Assembly: GCA_965229625.1 (NCBI GenBank)
Contig: CBDDJJ010000002.1
Location: 186,001 to 250,000, forward strand
DNA length: 64,000 bases
Direction of reading: 5' to 3'
DNA from: JANQIO01 sp965229625
GTDB lineage: Bacteria; Pseudomonadota; Gammaproteobacteria; Pseudomonadales; Halieaceae
The notes below the pieces were generated by a model. The model did not search any database. It was not told the DNA's origin and worked only from the letters and a program-made list of their open reading frames with translations. The position numbers and the translations under genes are program-made. This document shows positions 16,460-26,553 of the stretch, one piece after another (position 1 is the first letter of the stretch; the number at the start of each line of letters is the position of its first letter).

Positions 16460-17706
16460 TGTTCCTGCAACTGGCCAGCCAGAGCCTGTGGAGCCGTCGT
16501 GGCTCTGTTGCGCTCACCTTCCTCGCCATCACCGTCAGCGTGTTCGTACTGCTGGGAATCGAGAAGATCCGCGAACAGACTCGCGCCAGCTTCAGCAGCA
16601 CCATTGCCGGCACCGACCTGGTGGTGGGCGCACGTACCGGCGATATCAACCTGCTGCTGTACTCGGTGTTCCGGCTCGGCACGCCAACCAACAATATCGG
16701 CTGGAAGAGTTACCAGGACATACTCGGCGCTCCCGAGGTTGCCTGGGCTATCCCGCTGTCCCTGGGCGACTCCCATCGCGGTTACCGGGTGGTGGGTACC
16801 AACCTCAGCTACTTCGAGCACTATCGCTACGGGCAGAACCAGCCGCTCAGGCTGGCCAGTGGCAAACGTTTTGATTCCACCTTCGACGTGGTTCTTGGCA
16901 GCACCGTCGCCGAAGCGCTCGGCTACTCGCTGGGCGACAAGCTGGTGCTGGCTCACGGGCTGGGGCAGACCTCTTTCAGCGAGCATTCGCAGACGCCGTT
17001 CTCCGTCAGCGGTATCCTGGCACCCACCGGCACACCGGTAGACAAAACCCTGCACATCAGCCTCACCGGCCTGGAGGCCATGCACGTGGGCTGGGACGAG
17101 GGCGTCAACCTGACAGCCAGGGCCGACAACGCCCAGCAACTGGCGGAGGCCGAGCTGGTGCCCGACAGCATCACCGCCGTGCTCGTCGGCCTGAACTCGA
17201 AACTGGCGACCTTCGGCTTCCAGCGCGCCATCAACAATTACCGGCGCGAGCCGCTACTGGCAATCCTGCCCGGCGTCACACTCACCCAACTCTGGGAAAC
17301 CATGGGGGCCGCCGAGCAGGCATTGCGAGTCATTTCGGTGCTGGTGTTGGTGGCCTCACTGCTGGGCCTGGCGGCCATGCTGCTGGCCTCGATCAGGGAA
17401 CGCCAGCGGGAAGTTGCCGTCATGCGGGCCATGGGGGCTTCTCCGCGCTACCTGTTGGCCCTGATTGAGGCAGAGGCCATGCTGATCACGCTGGCAGGCT
17501 GCCTGGTGGCGGCCGTGTCACTGGAACTGCTGACGCTGATCGCCGGCCAGGCGCTGGGGGACCAGACCGGGCTGCGGATCGCCCCGTCCCTGCCGAGCGC
17601 CATCCAGCTGGGCTACCTGCTGATGATCGTGATCGGCGCGATGGTGCTGAGCCTGATCCCGGCGGTGGCCGCCTACCGGCAGGCCCTGCACCAGTCGCTG
17701 GCTTGA
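16459..17706 (+). CDS. FtsX/MacB-type ABC transporter permease (zinc-linked)
   Basis: A 415-residue permease with one N-terminal helix (SVALTFLAITVSVFVLLGI), a large periplasmic domain of about 240 residues beginning SFSSTIAGTDLVVGARTG, and three C-terminal helices containing the FtsX-type REREVAVMRAMGA-like sequence (here RQREVAVMRAMGAS). This four-helix plan is that of LolC/MacB/FtsX proteins, which work mechanically on periplasmic partners instead of forming a classical import channel. The ZrgA-like protein is a natural partner. Coupled to the ATPase by one base of overlap. Confidence 0.85.
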   Translation: MFLQLASQSLWSRRGSVALTFLAITVSVFVLLGIEKIREQTRASFSSTIAGTDLVVGARTGDINLLLYSVFRLGTPTNNIGWKSYQDILGAPEVAWAIPLSLGDSHRGYRVVGTNLSYFEHYRYGQNQPLRLASGKRFDSTFDVVLGSTVAEALGYSLGDKLVLAHGLGQTSFSEHSQTPFSVSGILAPTGTPVDKTLHISLTGLEAMHVGWDEGVNLTARADNAQQLAEAELVPDSITAVLVGLNSKLATFGFQRAINNYRREPLLAILPGVTLTQLWETMGAAEQALRVISVLVLVASLLGLAAMLLASIRERQREVAVMRAMGASPRYLLALIEAEAMLITLAGCLVAAVSLELLTLIAGQALGDQTGLRIAPSLPSAIQLGYLLMIVIGAMVLSLIPAVAAYRQALHQSLA

Positions 17707-17712
17707 GTGGCC

Positions 17713-18369
17713 TCAGGCGGAAGCCACACCCACCGGGCAGGACACGCCGGTTCCCCCCAGGCCGCAGTAGCCGCCAGGATTCTTGGCGAGGTACTGCTGG
17801 TGGTAATCCTCGGCGTAATAAAACTCTCCCGCCGGCAGGATCTCGGTGGTGATCTCTCCGTAGCCAGCCTTTGACAGCACCGGCTGGAACGCCAGCCTGG
17901 ATGCCTCGGCTGCCTGCGCCTGGGCATCAGAAAACGTGTAGATGCCGGAACGGTACTGGGTGCCCATGTCGTTGCCCTGGCGCATACCCTGGGTGGGGTC
18001 GTGGCCTTCCCAGAACGTCTTCAACAGGTCTTCGTAGGAAATCATCGCGGGATCGTAGACCACCAGCACCACCTCGTTGTGGCCGGTCTGGCCAGAGCAG
18101 ACTTCCTGGTAGGTGGGGTTGGGTGTAAGGCCGGCGGCATAACCCACCGCCGTGGCGTACACACCATCCAGTTTCCAGAACATGCGCTCCACACCCCAGA
18201 AGCAGCCCATGCCGAACACCGCCTGCTCAAAGCCCTCGGGGAACGGCGGCTGCAGCGGGTTGCCATTGACGAAATGCTGGGCGGGTACCGGCATTGCCAT
18301 GTCCCGCCCCGGCAGCGCGCTGTCTGCGGTCGGCATCAGGTGCTTCTTGCGAATATCGAAAAGGCCCAT
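17713..18369 (-). CDS. msrA: Peptide methionine-S-sulfoxide reductase MsrA
   Basis: A 218-residue enzyme reducing methionine-S-sulfoxide in proteins. The catalytic GCFWGVE has its cysteine at residue 56. VGYAAG and GHNEVV follow, then the C-terminal resolving cysteines in GYCGLGGTGVSCP. The start at 18369 has AGGAG seven bases upstream; 50 extra codons to 18519 lack support. It ends six bases from the convergent FtsX-type permease gene. Confidence 0.95.
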   Translation of the reverse strand: MGLFDIRKKHLMPTADSALPGRDMAMPVPAQHFVNGNPLQPPFPEGFEQAVFGMGCFWGVERMFWKLDGVYATAVGYAAGLTPNPTYQEVCSGQTGHNEVVLVVYDPAMISYEDLLKTFWEGHDPTQGMRQGNDMGTQYRSGIYTFSDAQAQAAEASRLAFQPVLSKAGYGEITTEILPAGEFYYAEDYHQQYLAKNPGGYCGLGGTGVSCPVGVASA

Positions 18370-18829
18370 GGCGGTACTCCTGCTCCCGTGATGTATGTGA
18401 TGGGTCTGGGTGGTACGTGATTGTAAGGCATCCGGACCGTCGCTTTGACCACCCCTGCATTGATTTGCTCCCCGCTCAATCACCCCTCCGTTGTCACCCG
18501 CCGAGAACTTTCCTGTCATGCAACTGTCAAAGAGAATCGATATATTTCATCCACTTACGCCGCAAATTTAATTGGCGTATAAAGTAAAACTGTGGCAAAT
18601 TCAGGCCATGAATGAAGTTTATGGCGTGTATGGCCAGCGGAAATGTTAGCAGTTGGTCGCTTTGTGAAACTCACAGATCGACAGCAACCGTAGCGACGAC
18701 GCAGCCACACCCGGGTGGGTAGATGCCCACCGGTGCGTTCTCATCGAAACTGTGTGCCTGAAGCGCTTTAGCTGGCAGCAGAATCCCTGAGAGCCACGCC
18801 TCCCTAAAGAACAAGGCGGTACAAGAAAA
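18370..18829. other. Intergenic region without a recognised gene
   Basis: About 460 bases between msrA and the small gene at 18830. A markedly A/T-rich stretch lies at about 18535-18620 and an imperfect GC-rich hairpin (CCGGGTGGG / CCCACCGG) at about 18708-18740. It may hold the promoters of both flanking units. I found no tRNA, riboswitch consensus or credible frame. Confidence 0.4.
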
Positions 18830-19021
18830 ATGCAAGAAGCACAGACCTTTAACATGCACGAGTTCTCCAGTCGCAAACTGTGGGAAATGGTCAGCGCCGA
18901 GAGCGCCGAGCAGGACGCCTCACCGGAAGAGCTGCTGGCGGCCGTGCGCGAGCTTGCCCATCGTCGCCACTACCTCAGCGAGCTGGAACAAATCGGTAAA
19001 CTCAAGCCGCAGAACCTGTAG
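18830..19021 (+). CDS. Small protein of unknown function
   Basis: A 63-residue, probably helical and acidic protein (MQEAQTFNMHEFSSRKLWEMVSAE at the front is longer than any motif I can match). It has no membrane segment or signal peptide. An AAGGCGG-like sequence lies about ten bases upstream. It is followed 18 bases later by the VWA-like gene, and its LSELEQIGKL ending looks like a short coiled interaction helix. It may be a partner of the VWA/J-domain pair; I do not recognise a family. Confidence 0.6.
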   Translation: MQEAQTFNMHEFSSRKLWEMVSAESAEQDASPEELLAAVRELAHRRHYLSELEQIGKLKPQNL

Positions 19022-19039
19022 CACGTACTGAAGTCCTGA

Positions 19040-19732
19040 TTGGCCAAGCCCCCCAAAGTCCGGTCCTCCGCCGGCGAAATCGATAGGTTCCTCACTCGCA
19101 GCAAGACGCTGGCCGAACGCGCGGCCGGCGGTGCTCGCCTGCTGTTTGCCATCGACGCCACTGCCAGCCGTCAGCCCACCTGGGACCGCGCCTGCCAGCT
19201 GCAGGGAGAGATGTTCATGGCCACCCAGAATCTCGGCGGCCTGGCGGTACAACTCGCCTACTTCCGCGGCCTCGGTGAACTGCGCGCCACCCGCTGGCTG
19301 GTGGATGAACACGCCCTGCTCAAGCAGATGAACCGGGTGCAGTGCGAGGGCGGCATGACGCAAATCGAACGCCTGATGAATCACAGCCTGCGCGAACATC
19401 GCGACACGCCGGTCAAGGCGGTGGTGTTCATCGGCGATGCCTGCGAAGAGAATCCCGAGCGCCTGGCGGCCAAAGCCGGCGAACTCGGCATCGCCGGGCT
19501 GCCATTGTTCATGTTCCAGGAAGGTAGCGACCCCATGGTAGAGCGCGTCTTCAAGCAACTCGCCCGCCTCAGCGGTGGCGCCTGGGCGCGCTTCGACCAC
19601 GCCAGCCCCCATCAACTGGCAGAACTGCTCGGCGCAGTTGCCCGCTACGCCGCGGCGGGCAAGGCCGCCATGCTGGAGCATGGCGGTGGGGATGGCGGGA
19701 GCGCTAAACTGCTGCTGGACCAACTCAAGTAG
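19040..19732 (+). CDS. VWA-like domain protein
   Basis: A 230-residue cytoplasmic protein with a von Willebrand A-like fold. LLFAIDATASRQPTW carries a DxTxS variant of the MIDAS motif, and later VKAVVFIGDACEEN supplies the expected strand and acidic residue. It starts with TTG at 19040; no ATG occurs before the first strand, and the ribosome binding site is weak. It lies eight bases ahead of the J-domain membrane protein. VWA proteins with cochaperone partners often act in metal-dependent complex assembly, but no substrate is evident here. Confidence 0.7.
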   Translation: MAKPPKVRSSAGEIDRFLTRSKTLAERAAGGARLLFAIDATASRQPTWDRACQLQGEMFMATQNLGGLAVQLAYFRGLGELRATRWLVDEHALLKQMNRVQCEGGMTQIERLMNHSLREHRDTPVKAVVFIGDACEENPERLAAKAGELGIAGLPLFMFQEGSDPMVERVFKQLARLSGGAWARFDHASPHQLAELLGAVARYAAAGKAAMLEHGGGDGGSAKLLLDQLK

Positions 19733-19740
19733 GAGCCACC

Positions 19741-20451
19741 GTGGCCCGCCTCATCCTGTTACTGGCCATTGGCCTGGCTGTCTGGATCATCTACCAGCGC
19801 ATCAAGGCCATGCCGCCGGCACAGCGCAAACCCGCTTACCTGAAGCTGGGCATCGGCCTGCTGATCGTGGTGGTGGTGATCGGCGTGGTGACCGGGCGTA
19901 TGCACTGGCTGGGGGCCGCGATTACCGGGGCCCTGGTCGGCGCCATTCGGCTGCTGCCGGTGTTGGCACAGCTGTTCCCCATTATTGACCGCATTCGTCG
20001 CCAGCAGTCTGGCGCCGGCGCAGCCAGTCGTTCCGAGGTCGAAACCGCCATCCTCAAAATGGTGCTGGACCACGAAACTGGCGACCTCAGTGGCCAGGTG
20101 CTGGCCGGAGAGTTCGAGGGCCGGCAACTGGACACCATGGACCAGGCCGACCTGGACGCCTTGCTGGCCTACTGCCGCGGGCAGGACCTGGATTCTGCGC
20201 GGCTGCTGGAAAGCTACCTGCAGCGCCGCTTTGGCGCCGACTGGGGCGGCGACTACACCCCACCCGCCGATAGCGGCGGCGCCATGAGCAGCGCGGAAGC
20301 ACTGGCCATTCTCGGCCTGGAGCAAGGCGCCGATAAAGACGCCATTGTCGCCGCCCACCGCAAGCTGATGCAGAAGCTGCATCCGGACCGTGGCGGCAAC
20401 GACTACCTGGCGGCCAAGCTCAACCAGGCCAAGGATACCCTGCTCGGCTGA
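19741..20451 (+). CDS. Membrane-anchored J-domain protein
   Basis: A 236-residue protein. It has an N-terminal membrane segment (RLILLLAIGLAVWIIYQRI), a second segment (LKLGIGLLIVVVVIGVVTG), possibly a third, then a middle domain (VETAILKMVLDHETGDLSGQVL), and a C-terminal J-domain with the invariant HPD in KLMQKLHPDRGG. The J-domain is at the extreme C-terminus as in DjlA/Tim14-type cochaperones, so it would recruit DnaK to the inner membrane. The GTG start at 19741 has GTAGGAG just upstream. Confidence 0.82.
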   Translation: MARLILLLAIGLAVWIIYQRIKAMPPAQRKPAYLKLGIGLLIVVVVIGVVTGRMHWLGAAITGALVGAIRLLPVLAQLFPIIDRIRRQQSGAGAASRSEVETAILKMVLDHETGDLSGQVLAGEFEGRQLDTMDQADLDALLAYCRGQDLDSARLLESYLQRRFGADWGGDYTPPADSGGAMSSAEALAILGLEQGADKDAIVAAHRKLMQKLHPDRGGNDYLAAKLNQAKDTLLG

Positions 20452-20549
20452 ACTGCCCGCGGCGGTTTTGCGAGGCACCGGCTTGGATGCCCGCGGGCTT
20501 GGCGCTACACTGCGCGCCGTCTGACACCACCGGAGAAAAGAGCAGCACC

Positions 20550-20891
20550 ATGAGTGAGGTTTTCGTAGTTCGCAACCAGCTGGGCCAGTACTGGGGCAAG
20601 AAGAAGCGCTGGGTGGACGGCACCAAGCCGCGTACTGTTGCCCACTTCAAGCACGAGGACGAGGGCCTCAATCAACTGGTGGAACTGTCCTCCAAAGACA
20701 TCGAACTGCGCGGCGAGGTAGCCAGCACGGCCCTGGATGAGCGCGGCGTGCCGATGGTGGAACCCAGTGAACACCTGATTCCGGATGAAGAAGACTTGTT
20801 GGCCGAGGCGGCCAGCGACACAGCCAGTGAAGCCGACGCAACCGGCGGCGGCGACCCAAATGGCGAGGATGACATTCCCGCCAGGCCTTGA
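20550..20891 (+). CDS. Hypothetical acidic protein
   Basis: A 113-residue protein starting MSEVFVVRNQLGQYWGKKKRW with a very acidic, low-complexity C-terminal half. No signal peptide or membrane segment. I choose the ATG at 20550; the frame extends 21 codons further but without a better start. It lies between the J-domain gene and htpX in the same direction. Its lysine/tryptophan-rich front resembles small conserved proteobacterial proteins of unknown function. Confidence 0.6.
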   Translation: MSEVFVVRNQLGQYWGKKKRWVDGTKPRTVAHFKHEDEGLNQLVELSSKDIELRGEVASTALDERGVPMVEPSEHLIPDEEDLLAEAASDTASEADATGGGDPNGEDDIPARP

Positions 20892-20962
20892 AACTTTCTC
20901 GATACACCGCATATCCAATGCCATGACGCTCGGAAAACGAGCCTGCAATGAGGTGAACTGAG

Positions 20963-21844
20963 ATGCGTATCCTGCTGTTCCTGGCCACCAACCTGGCGGT
21001 GGTGTTTGTGCTCGGCATTGTGCTGAGCCTGCTGGGCTTTGATCAGCTGATGGCCGCCAACGGGATTGGGATCAATACCACCGGCACGCTGGTAATCTGC
21101 GCCATCTTCGGATTCGGCGGTTCACTGGTATCCCTGTTCCTCTCCAAGTGGATGGCCAGGCGCGGTACCAACACCCAGATCATTGAGCAGCCTCGCAATG
21201 AGAGCGAGCGCTGGCTGCTGGATACGGTGGCGCAGCTGGCCGGCGACGCCGGCATCGGCATGCCGGAGGTCGGGGTGTTTCCCAGCCCGGTGTCCAACGC
21301 CTTCGCTACCGGCTGGAACCGCAATGACGCGCTGGTGGCCGTCAGCCAGGGCCTGCTGCAACGTTTCAACAAGGACGAGATCAGGGCGGTACTGGCGCAT
21401 GAGATAGGCCACGTTGCCAACGGTGACATGGTAACCCTGACCATGATCCAGGGCGTGGTGAACACCTTCGTGCTGTTCTTCTCGCGGGTTATCGGCCATA
21501 CCGTGGACCGTGTGGTCTTCAAGAACGAGCGCGGCTTCGGGCCGGGTTACTGGATTGGCACGATCGTGGCCCAGATCGTGCTCAGCATCCTCGCTTCCAT
21601 CATCGTCATGTGGTTCTCGCGCTGGCGCGAGTTTCGCGCCGACGCGGCCGGCGCCAAGCTGGCCGGCAGTGCCGCGATGATCGGTGCACTGCAGCGCCTG
21701 CAGGCGGAACAGGGCCAGCCCCAGGACCTCCCGGGAGAGCTGACTGCCTTTGGTATCAGCGAACAGTTGAAGGAAGGCGCGGCGAAGCTGTTCATGTCAC
21801 ACCCGCCGCTGCCGCAGCGCATCGCCGCCCTGCAGCGCGGCTGA
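20963..21844 (+). CDS. htpX: Membrane-bound zinc protease HtpX
   Basis: A 293-residue inner-membrane M48 metalloprotease involved in membrane-protein quality control. It has two N-terminal helices (LLFLATNLAVVFVLGIVLSLL and the GTLVICAIFGFGG region), the zinc motif HEIGH within VLAHEIGHVANGD, two more helices, and the third-ligand region REFRADAAGAKLAG. Length is normal. Being next to a J-domain membrane protein is consistent with an envelope quality-control neighbourhood. Confidence 0.95.
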   Translation: MRILLFLATNLAVVFVLGIVLSLLGFDQLMAANGIGINTTGTLVICAIFGFGGSLVSLFLSKWMARRGTNTQIIEQPRNESERWLLDTVAQLAGDAGIGMPEVGVFPSPVSNAFATGWNRNDALVAVSQGLLQRFNKDEIRAVLAHEIGHVANGDMVTLTMIQGVVNTFVLFFSRVIGHTVDRVVFKNERGFGPGYWIGTIVAQIVLSILASIIVMWFSRWREFRADAAGAKLAGSAAMIGALQRLQAEQGQPQDLPGELTAFGISEQLKEGAAKLFMSHPPLPQRIAALQRG

Positions 21845-21933
21845 CTGCCATTCACGCGCCGTACTCCGAAGGGACTCCGACAACGAGAAAACTGCTCGGC
21901 CTGCTAGCGACCTACTAGTGCCGTTCTAGCGCC

Positions 21934-22572
21934 CTACCACAGCAGATAGTCACTCATCGGCTGCACATTCAGGCACTCGAAGTCGATGAAGCGGGCGCAG
22001 CTTTCGATCATCCTGCCCAGCTGCGCCTGAAGTTCCTCGTCTGATTCGGCATCGTAGAAGGCGTGCGGTGAATCCAGCGCCGCGTCGGGAAAGCTCTCTT
22101 CCACGATGGCGTGTATCACTGGCGCGCCCTCACTGAGGGTGCGTACCACCGCGTTCTGCCGATAGGCAAACGTCGACTGGGTCTCGATGGCAATCGACGT
22201 GTGACTGCCCTGCCACACCTCCAGCCAGTCCGCTTCCGCTAGATGTGCCGGGCGCGCCAGGAATACGACCTGGGTCCAGCCGCCCATGCGCTGGCGCAGG
22301 GATTGCTGGTGTACCAGCGGGGCCGATTCGGTGACCAGGTAGGCGTGGAAGTGATCACAGTGTTGCCCGACCAGGTCTTCGATCGGTTGCCGGTGGATAT
22401 TGCTGTTCAGCCATACCGACAGCATCGCATCCGCCGCCGGGCACAGCCTGGCCTGGCGCAGTGAACCCCCTGCCGCCACGTCGCTGTCTGCCACCGATAC
22501 GCGCAGCCCGCGTGCGCCGGCCTCCATGAGCGCCGGAGCCAACTCCAGGAGCCCGTCACGAAGCGCATCCAC
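21934..22572 (-). CDS. EthD-like / dimeric alpha-beta barrel protein
   Basis: At least 212 residues with an EthD-type ferredoxin-like pattern, seen in GWTQVVFLARPAHLAEADWLEVWQGSH. The coordinates use the GTG at 22572. The homologous reading frame seems to begin 15 codons earlier (EKILYPLWKQSG) at an ATA codon at 22617, after a GAGGGG-like sequence and four codons after the in-frame TGA of the upstream SDR gene. The true start is therefore uncertain. The partnership with an SDR on the same strand suggests a shared catabolic pathway for a cyclic or aromatic compound; that is inference. Confidence 0.65.
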   Translation of the reverse strand: MDALRDGLLELAPALMEAGARGLRVSVADSDVAAGGSLRQARLCPAADAMLSVWLNSNIHRQPIEDLVGQHCDHFHAYLVTESAPLVHQQSLRQRMGGWTQVVFLARPAHLAEADWLEVWQGSHTSIAIETQSTFAYRQNAVVRTLSEGAPVIHAIVEESFPDAALDSPHAFYDAESDEELQAQLGRMIESCARFIDFECLNVQPMSDYLLW

Positions 22573-22626
22573 GTCCTGTCCGGACTGTTTCCACAGCGGG
22601 TAGAGAATCTTTTCTATGGCGGCCCC

Positions 22627-23403
22627 TCAGGGCACGGGATAGGGCGGAGAAATGGTAGCAGCATTATCCATGCGCAGCTCCGCCCCGTTGACGAACCAGG
22701 ACTCATCCGAGGCCAGGTACACCACCATGTTGGCGATATCCACCGGCTCGCACATCGAGCCGTCGGTGCCCATGGCATCCACTTCTTCCTGGGTCGCCGT
22801 GTCCTTGCCCGTCGCCACCTTGACCACCATGGGTGTCTTCACCCCGTCGGGGTGGATCGAATTGCAGCGGATGCCGTTCTTGCGCTCCCGGCAATACAGG
22901 GCAACGCTCTTGGTCAGTGCCGCCACGGCACCTTTGCTGGCACTGTAGGCGGCGATATAGGACATACCCTGCAAGGCCGCGACCGACGACATGTTGATAA
23001 TCGAACCACCGTCACCGCTGGCCTCGATCGCCGGCAGCGCATGCTTGCAACCCAGGAACACGCCTTCGCTATTGACCGCGAAGATCTTGCGCCAACTGCT
23101 TAACTCGGTATCGACGGGATTGCCCATGGCCATGAGCCCCGCGTTGTTCACCAGGATATCGAGCCGACCGAAATGCTCCACAGTGCGGGCAACCACAGCT
23201 TCCCAGTTGGCCTCATCGGTCACGTCGTGGCGCATGAACAGCGCTGCGTCGCCAATCTGAGCTGCCACCGCCTCGCCGTCGGCGTCGTTGAGATCGGTGA
23301 GCACCACCCGGGCGCCCTCTTCCGCCAGGCGGATGGCATCGGCGCGGCCCATGCCGCTGGCCGCCCCCGTGACGATGGCGACTTTGTCCTGCACACGGCC
23401 CAT
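22627..23403 (-). CDS. Short-chain dehydrogenase/reductase
   Basis: A 258-residue classical SDR. It shows the cofactor motif TGAASGMG, LVLTDL-type acidic residue after beta-2 (VVLTDLND, pointing to NAD), NNAG, and the active-site serine and YSASK (Tyr/Lys) in AAYSASKGA. The start at 23403 has AAGGAG seven bases upstream. It precedes the EthD-like gene, with which it shares reading frame across its TGA stop. The substrate cannot be read. Confidence 0.88.
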   Translation of the reverse strand: MGRVQDKVAIVTGAASGMGRADAIRLAEEGARVVLTDLNDADGEAVAAQIGDAALFMRHDVTDEANWEAVVARTVEHFGRLDILVNNAGLMAMGNPVDTELSSWRKIFAVNSEGVFLGCKHALPAIEASGDGGSIINMSSVAALQGMSYIAAYSASKGAVAALTKSVALYCRERKNGIRCNSIHPDGVKTPMVVKVATGKDTATQEEVDAMGTDGSMCEPVDIANMVVYLASDESWFVNGAELRMDNAATISPPYPVP

Positions 23404-23538
23404 GGAGACACTCCTTAACTGGCTGCTGTTGTTAGGTTTTTTGTAGGGGATTTCCGGTGCAATACGCCGCGCCGGGACTGGCAAAAGCTACCACCGTGAG
23501 TATGCTAGCATCCACATTTTTGAGGAACGTGACCTGCA

Positions 23539-24254
23539 ATGACTGAGCCCGGTTCAAACTCTCGACTCGTTAGCCTGCTGTACCGGGCAGGTATCGTCTG
23601 CCTGATCCTGATGCCGCTGGCGGTACTGGCGGTGCGGCTGGGCGTGCACTTCCGTTTCGGCCTGCTGCTGTTCGCGCTCAGCGGCCTGCTGGCGGGCGTC
23701 GTGATCGTACTGCTCATCATAGCCAGCATGCTGCCTGCCGCGCGCGACAGGCGCGGCCAGGTGCTCCTGAAATCGCTGCCCGCGGTGCCACCGGTACTGC
23801 TGCTGAGCGCCATTCTCAGCACCGGCGGCCAGTACCCGCCTATCCATGACATCACCACGGACACCGACGATCCGCCCCTGTTTGACGCCGGCGTGGACTA
23901 CCGCGGCGAAGGCTCCAACCCCATCGACATAAAGCCGGATGTGATCGCCAAACAGAAGGCGTTTTACACCGACCTCGACAGCATCATGAGCGAGCTGCCA
24001 CCGGCAACGGCATTCGAGCGCGCCGCCGGCATTGCCACAGAGCTGGGTTGGGAGATCTACAACAGCGATCCCACCAACGGCCTGATCGAGGCGGAGTACA
24101 CCTCCTTCTGGTTTGGCTTCAAGGATGACATTGTGATTCGCATTCGTCGCTCAAATGGCGGCAGCGAAGTCGACCTGCGCTCAGTGTCCCGGGTGGGAGT
24201 GAGTGACCTGGGCGCCAACGCCGCCAGGATTCGGGCCTTCGCCGAGGCATTCTG

Positions 24255-24255
<1 letters not shown>
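23539..24255 (+). CDS. DUF1499 membrane protein
   Basis: A 238-residue protein with three N-terminal membrane segments (AGIVCLILMPLAVLAVRL, FGLLLFALSGLLAGVVIVLLI, and VPPVLLLSAILST) followed by a soluble DUF1499 domain (PPIHDITTDTDDPP, then EIYNSDPTNGLIEAEYTSFWFGFKDDIVIRI). The function of the family is unknown. Its TGA stop overlaps the ATG of the HtrA-type protease by one base, so the two are translationally coupled and may work together in the envelope. Confidence 0.85.
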
Positions 24256-25281
<1,026 letters not shown>

Positions 25282-25310
<29 letters not shown>

Positions 25311-26472
25311 AGCGCTTGATGCGCAGCACCGCCTGCTTCAGCAGCGTGCGCGGCTGGGCGAGGCCCACCCGCACGCAGTTCTTCGCGGATGGGCCGAAGG
25401 CATCCCCGGGTACCACCGATACCAGCTCGGCATCCAGCAGCGCCCGGGCAAACTCACGGCCGTTCATGCCGGTGCCGTCCACATCGCACATCACAAACAT
25501 CCCCGCCTTCGGCCGGTGGCAGTGAATGCCAGGGAGCTTCTCCAGCTTTTCCACCACATAGTCGGCGCGCTCGGCATAATCCTGGCGCATGCCGGCCACA
25601 TACTCCTGGTCATTCTCCAGGGCAAAGGCGCTGGCATCCTGGATAAACTGGGGGCAGCCGAACAGGGTGGCGCCGGCGTGGGCGCCAAGGCGTTCGATCA
25701 GGCTCTGCGGGGCGACGACCCAGCCAATTCTCCAGCCGCTCATGGCGTGAGATTTTGACAGCCCGTCCACCATCACCACATTGTCCAGGTGCTCGCTGCT
25801 GGCGCGCAGTGAGCGGTGGCGCCCGGAATAGGTGAACATGGAATACACTTCATCACACACCAACCAGAGATTGCGCTCTCGACAGAAAGCCGCCAGCTCG
25901 GCGAGGTCCCGCCGCCCGATGAGGCTGCCGGTGGGGTTGCCGGGGGTATTGATGAACACCACCCGGGTGCGCTCGGTCACGGCAGCCTTCACCGCCTTCA
26001 TATCCAGCTTGAAATCCTGTTCCACCAGGAGCGGCACCGAAACGATCTTCGCATCAATCGCCGCCATGATGGACGGGTAACCCACGTACATGGGTTCGGG
26101 AATGACTACCTCGTCCCCGGGGTCCAGTAGACAGCTCATCACCGAGTAGATGGCATTGGTGGCGCCGGGAAAGATGGCCACCTCCGAGGGGCTGCAGGGG
26201 TGTTTCGAGGTGGCGGTTTCGAGGTCGGCCACGGCGCGCCGCAGCTTCATCTCGCCCAGGGCCGGTGAGTAGTGGGTGCGCCCCACCCGCAGGTGAGAGA
26301 CCGCATTATCGATAATCGGCTCGGGAGTGCGAAAATCCGGGTCACCGACGCACAGCAGGATCACGTCCTCGCCATTATTCTTCATGGCCACGGCGCGGTC
26401 ATGGGTTTCCCAGGCGCCGTGATCCTGGTGCGTCAGGCGCTCAATCTGCTGGCTGAAGCGGGCTTCGAACAT
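25282..26472 (-). CDS. Class I/II pyridoxal-phosphate aminotransferase
   Basis: A 396-residue fold-type I aminotransferase. Recognisable are LCVGDPDF, the GRTHYSPALGEMKLRRAVA N-terminal segment, GATNAIYSVMSCLLDPGDEV, NTPGNPTG, the VCDEVYSMF aspartate that binds the cofactor nitrogen, and the Schiff-base lysine in LSKSHAMSGWRIG. The set resembles arginine:pyruvate transaminase (AruH)-like and other broad amino acid transaminases; substrate specificity is not deducible. It is transcribed alone and overlaps the protease gene tail to tail. Confidence 0.88.
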
Positions 26473-26553
26473 GCGGTTCAGGCTTCCGAAAAAAGGCCGC
26501 TAGCATAGCGCAACCACATGCCACGCGCACCATCACAGTGCACTCGAAGGGGG

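Noticed and set aside
18700..18745. A possible riboswitch (GG/CC-rich hairpins upstream of the small-protein operon)
   Set aside because: I could not match it to a GEMM or other riboswitch consensus; only an imperfect hairpin is certain.
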